Assembly (NCBI RefSeq): GCF_005860805.1
Contig: NZ_VCEJ01000005.1
Span: forward strand, 992,001-1,056,000
DNA: 64,000 nt
From: Dyadobacter luticola
GTDB lineage: Bacteria > Bacteroidota > Bacteroidia > Cytophagales > Spirosomataceae
Direction: 5' to 3'
Below the pieces are notes generated by a model, which saw only the letters and a program-made list of their open reading frames with translations, made no database searches and had not been told where the DNA came from. Each line of letters starts with the position of its first letter. Position 1 is the stretch's first letter. A program made the translations under genes and the position numbers. This document shows, one piece after another, positions 60,784 to 64,000 of the stretch.

Positions 60784-62376
60784 ATGATTATGTATAAAGA
60801 TTTAAGGTTCAGTTTTTTACAAATTCTATTATTGCTGGCTATCCTCACGCCAGCACGTGCACAGTCTGAAAAACGTGCTCCAAATATCATCATCATTCTC
60901 GCCGACGACCTGGGTTTTTCCGACCTGGGTTGCTTCGGTTCTGAGATCAAAACGCCCAATTTGGACCGGTTGGCAGGGGAGGGGCTCCGGCTGACTTCTT
61001 TTTACAATAGCGGTCGCTGCTGCCCGTCGCGGGCTGCGCTACTCACCGGCCTGTACCCGCACCAGGCGGGCATTGGTGATATGGTGCAGGACAAAGGTTC
61101 GCCGGCTTACCAAGGTTTTTTGAGCAAAAACAGCGCCACGATCGCGCAGCTTTTGAAGGCCAAAAATTACACTACAATCGTCTCGGGCAAGTGGCACGTC
61201 GGATTGGTGCCATCGGCTCTGGCGCATAATCGTGGGTTTGATAAATCTTTTACGATGCTCAATAACGGTAGCAGCTATTTCAATTCGGAGCCAATTTATA
61301 ATGATGGCCGCAAGGTTACTTTTTTATTAGACGGTGAAAAAATAGAGCGGCAGGATACCGCGCGCTACCTGACGCAAGCGATTACCGATTTTGCTGTAAA
61401 ATCGCTGGATGAAATCAAAAACAGTGAAAATCCTTTTTTTCTATATGTGACTTACACTGCCCCGCACTGGCCGATCCAGGCATTGCCGGAAGACATTGCA
61501 AAGTACAAAGGTAAGTATCTCAAAGGTTGGGATGCATTGCGGAAAGAGCGTTTTGCCCGTCAGAAGCAGCTAGGTATCATTGACAAAAATTGGGCATTGT
61601 CGGCAAGATTCGAAGGCGCGAAAGACTGGGAGAATCTTTCTGCGACAGAGCGCGAGCATTGGGATACCCGCATGGCGATTTACGCCGCGATGATCGACAG
61701 AATGGATCAAGGAATCGGCAGCATTCTAACCAAACTCAAAGACATTCAGCAAGATAAAAACACGCTTGTCATTTTCGTTTCGGATAATGGAGGGAGTGGC
61801 GATACCGTGAAGGACTGGGATTATGTGACGCAGAAAAACGGCGCGCCCGGCTCGGTGGCGTCTATCGACAGCTACTATCCAGAGTGGGGCAATGCCAGCA
61901 ATACGCCTTTTAGTTTATTCAAAAAAAATACCCATGAAGGCGGCATTGCGTCGCCATTTATCGCATGGTTTCCAGGGCAAATTCAGGCTGGAAGTTTGAA
62001 TAGTCAAGTAGGACATCTGATCGATTTGCTGCCGACTTGCCTGGACTGGGCGGGCCTGACTTATCCGAAGGAATTGAATGCTAAAAAGCTCATGCCCCTG
62101 CCTGGGAAAAGCCTGAAACCCACATTAACATCAAATTCCCAGACAACAGACCGGACCCTTTTCTGGGAACACGAAGGAAGCCGGGCCTTGCGCAGCGGTA
62201 ACTGGAAACTCGTCGCCGAGAGCCACCAACCCTGGGCATTATACGATTTAAAATCCGACCGCACCGAAACCAACAACCTCGCCGCAAGATATCCCGACAA
62301 AGTGAAAGCCCTCGAAAAGCAATACCTCGAGTGGGCCAAACAAGTGGGCGTAGTGGACTGCGATTTAATCAAATAA
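60784..62376 (+). CDS. secreted type I sulfatase (arylsulfatase family)
   Basis: This 530-residue enzyme removes sulfate from sulfate esters in the periplasm. The signal peptide (FSFLQILLLLAILTPARAQ) starts at the ATG at 60784, one base after the small gene. The metal site IIILADDLGFSDLG is followed by the formylglycine motif CCPSRAALLTG (CxPSR, Cys to formylglycine by a separate maturase) and later SGKWHVG and VIFVSDNGG-like metal residues (FVSDNGGSGD). It has a C-terminal subdomain with WEHEGSRALR. It is followed by a second sulfatase after 12 bases. The substrate is unknown. Confidence 0.95.
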   Translation: MIMYKDLRFSFLQILLLLAILTPARAQSEKRAPNIIIILADDLGFSDLGCFGSEIKTPNLDRLAGEGLRLTSFYNSGRCCPSRAALLTGLYPHQAGIGDMVQDKGSPAYQGFLSKNSATIAQLLKAKNYTTIVSGKWHVGLVPSALAHNRGFDKSFTMLNNGSSYFNSEPIYNDGRKVTFLLDGEKIERQDTARYLTQAITDFAVKSLDEIKNSENPFFLYVTYTAPHWPIQALPEDIAKYKGKYLKGWDALRKERFARQKQLGIIDKNWALSARFEGAKDWENLSATEREHWDTRMAIYAAMIDRMDQGIGSILTKLKDIQQDKNTLVIFVSDNGGSGDTVKDWDYVTQKNGAPGSVASIDSYYPEWGNASNTPFSLFKKNTHEGGIASPFIAWFPGQIQAGSLNSQVGHLIDLLPTCLDWAGLTYPKELNAKKLMPLPGKSLKPTLTSNSQTTDRTLFWEHEGSRALRSGNWKLVAESHQPWALYDLKSDRTETNNLAARYPDKVKALEKQYLEWAKQVGVVDCDLIK

Positions 62377-62388
62377 ACCTTCCCCGAT

Positions 62389-64000
62389 ATGTTACGAAAA
62401 AGACGTTTTCGCCGATTGGCTATTTTACTGGTAGTAATATTAGCTGGCTTTGCTGCCTGGGCATTCTGGCCGCTGAGCAGCGACCGTTTCCGGATTACCG
62501 AGAACCGCGAGAAAATTGCCGCCAAAAATGCTTTCCTGGCCGAAACCGTGCCGCAGACTTCTGATAAAAAGCCCAATATTATTGTGCTGGTAGCCGATGA
62601 TCTTGGTAAGACGGATCTGCCAATCTACGGTAACCCGATCGTGCAGGCGCCTAATATTATAGCATTGGCCCAGGAAGGCGCATTGTTCAACGAAGCTTAT
62701 GTTACTGCGCCAATCTGCTCGCCATCGCGCGCCGGGCTGCTCACCGGGCGCTATCAGCAGCGTTTCGGGTATGAGTTGCAGCCGGTCAACCGCTATCTCA
62801 ACACGCGTTTTTTACAGTGGATAGTCCCGCGCACAATGGATTTACAAGAACTGGAATTCATCAACCAGAACGAAGTGCCCGACGCCGAGGCCATTTCACA
62901 GCAGGGGTTGCCTTTGGAAGAAATCACAATCGCCGACCTGCTTCGGAAAAACCATTACAAAACCGGCATCATCGGTAAATGGCACCAGGGTTTCAGTCCG
63001 CAGTTCCTGCCCCTGAAACGCGGCTTTGACTATCACTACGGGTTTTATGAGGCCTTTTCACTTTTTGCGGATACCAACAGTACCGTCAATGTGCACCATG
63101 CGGGCGTGATGGATTCTCATATCTGGCAGCAGGGGAATGCAGGCCCGGCGCTGAAAAGGCGGAATGATCAAGTGATCGAGGTGAAAGAATTTTATACTGA
63201 TGCGCTCGCTAAAGAGGCAGTGCAGTTTATCGAGCAGCACAAAGAGGAGCCTTTTTTCCTGTATGTACCCTTCAATGCGCCACACACGCCTTTTCAGGCA
63301 TCGCAAAAAGATATGGACGCGTACAAAGCGAAGGGCGTAACCGACATTAACAAGGCAGTTTACTATTCGCTGATCACCGGTCTGGATAATGCGGTGGGCC
63401 AAATTAATGAGAAGATCAAACAGTTGAATCTGGAAGAGAATACGCTTATTTTCTTCCTGAGCGACAACGGTGGCGCAACTTACACCCACGCCACCGACAA
63501 TGCGCCGCTGCGGGGTGGCAAAATGTCCTTGTTTGAAGGCGGTATCAATGTTCCATTTTTGATTAAATGGAAAGGAAAGATAAAACCGCAGACCGTGGTG
63601 AGTACGCCGATAAGCTCGCTGGATATTTTCGCAACTGCGGCTGCTGCGGCCGATGCCGAACTGCCGGAAAAGACGAAATACGATGGAGTAGATCTGATTT
63701 ACTATCTCAGAAATCCGTCAACCATAGCGCCGCACCCGGCACTTTACTGGCGCTCGGGCGGTAATAAGGCGATCCGGAAAGGCGACTGGAAGCTGGTCGT
63801 CAACCTGACCGACGGCGTTACCGAGCTTTTTGATTTAAAAACAGACAAGATCGAGCAGAGAAACCTTGCTGCCGCCAACCCTCAGAAAGTAGCTGAGTTG
63901 CGAAATGGCCTGGCGGAATGGGAAAAAGGCCTGGTGAAACCGCTCTGGCCGGGAAACGGCTATTACAAGAATACATTCAATGGGAAAATCGACCGGTTTT
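62389..64000 (+). CDS. second sulfatase (3' end outside window)
   Basis: This sulfatase runs off the window after 537 residues. The ATG at 62389 gives MLRKRRFRRLAILLVVILAG, an N-terminal membrane anchor or signal. Type I sulfatase motifs are IIVLVADDLGKTDLP (metal), APICSPSRAGLLTGRY (formylglycine Cys in CSPSR), IIGKWHQG, and FFLSDNGGATYTH. The domain is not complete in the window, but the part after GGNKAIRKGDWKLV is the normal C-terminal subdomain. It follows the first sulfatase by 12 bases, so the two act together, probably on one polysaccharide or sulfate ester. Confidence 0.95.
   Translation, partial: MLRKRRFRRLAILLVVILAGFAAWAFWPLSSDRFRITENREKIAAKNAFLAETVPQTSDKKPNIIVLVADDLGKTDLPIYGNPIVQAPNIIALAQEGALFNEAYVTAPICSPSRAGLLTGRYQQRFGYELQPVNRYLNTRFLQWIVPRTMDLQELEFINQNEVPDAEAISQQGLPLEEITIADLLRKNHYKTGIIGKWHQGFSPQFLPLKRGFDYHYGFYEAFSLFADTNSTVNVHHAGVMDSHIWQQGNAGPALKRRNDQVIEVKEFYTDALAKEAVQFIEQHKEEPFFLYVPFNAPHTPFQASQKDMDAYKAKGVTDINKAVYYSLITGLDNAVGQINEKIKQLNLEENTLIFFLSDNGGATYTHATDNAPLRGGKMSLFEGGINVPFLIKWKGKIKPQTVVSTPISSLDIFATAAAAADAELPEKTKYDGVDLIYYLRNPSTIAPHPALYWRSGGNKAIRKGDWKLVVNLTDGVTELFDLKTDKIEQRNLAAANPQKVAELRNGLAEWEKGLVKPLWPGNGYYKNTFNGKIDRF

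Noticed and set aside
1-64000. CRISPR arrays, rRNA genes and conventional tRNA genes
   Set aside because: The only regular arrays are the octamer repeats, which have no spacers and lack cas genes. The only tRNA-like T-arm seen belongs to the tmRNA. No rRNA segments were recognised.

Overview
The window comes from the chromosome of a Bacteroidota member, probably a Cytophagales/Spirosomaceae organism of the Dyadobacter type (inferred from gene content and promoter style, not from a search). The clues are a SusC receptor controlled by an ECF sigma/FecR pair, a Nudix-type arabinose regulator, a GLPGLI protein beside an outer-membrane receptor, several BlaI/M56 and REC-type regulators, and repeated TAnnTTTG promoter boxes. 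Strand use is mixed and most genes are closely packed.

Layout. 1-5.0 kb: partial SusC receptor with a signal-transducing N-terminus, FecR anti-sigma factor and ECF sigma factor (minus strand). 5.2-10.0 kb: araR(Nudix)-araB-araA-araD, a complete route from L-arabinose to D-xylulose 5-phosphate. 10.7-17.4 kb: a tightly overlapping five-gene minus-strand operon (ThiF/nitroreductase fusion, GNAT-like acyltransferase, 7TMR-DISM histidine kinase, receiver-kinase hybrid, single receiver) with a related receiver gene divergent to it. This looks like an uncharacterised biosynthesis-plus-signalling unit. 18.2-40.1 kb: mostly housekeeping and envelope genes (MerR regulator, M28 peptidase, phosphodiesterase, outer-membrane receptor plus GLPGLI, OmpA lipoprotein, PLP dehydratase, AddB-like nuclease, porin, lpxK, menC, hemF, BlaI/M56 pair with a clear operator, TonB receptor). 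40.1-40.7 kb: an octamer-repeat hairpin array followed by the tmRNA gene.

41.5-54.6 kb is accessory and partly decaying. It holds a toxin-like gene broken by two frameshifts beside an intact XRE gene, a Phd/YefM antitoxin remnant, a solitary HigA, a compound palindromic element, a fragment of a second XRE gene, and a frameshifted SDR. It also carries stress or detoxification genes (aldo/keto reductase with HxlR regulator, cupin, MsrA, AAC(6')-like acetyltransferase, VOC protein), a chromate cluster (chrA, DUF1259, DUF2490 and a probable chrB remnant) and an IS1595-type transposase fragment.

55.0-64.0 kb is the most interesting block: a Family 2A encapsulin shell gene overlapping a cysteine desulfurase that has a 280-residue disordered N-terminal extension (a cargo-loading region), followed by serine O-acetyltransferase. 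Beyond an opposing MNT-HEPN gene come a small exported protein, a periplasmic rhodanese, a 51-residue protein and two sulfatases. A nearly identical 18-19 base motif lies upstream of both the encapsulin operon and the rhodanese operon, with a weaker third copy between them, so the two halves may be one sulfur regulon: sulfate release, cysteine precursor synthesis, and compartmentalised sulfur mobilisation or storage.
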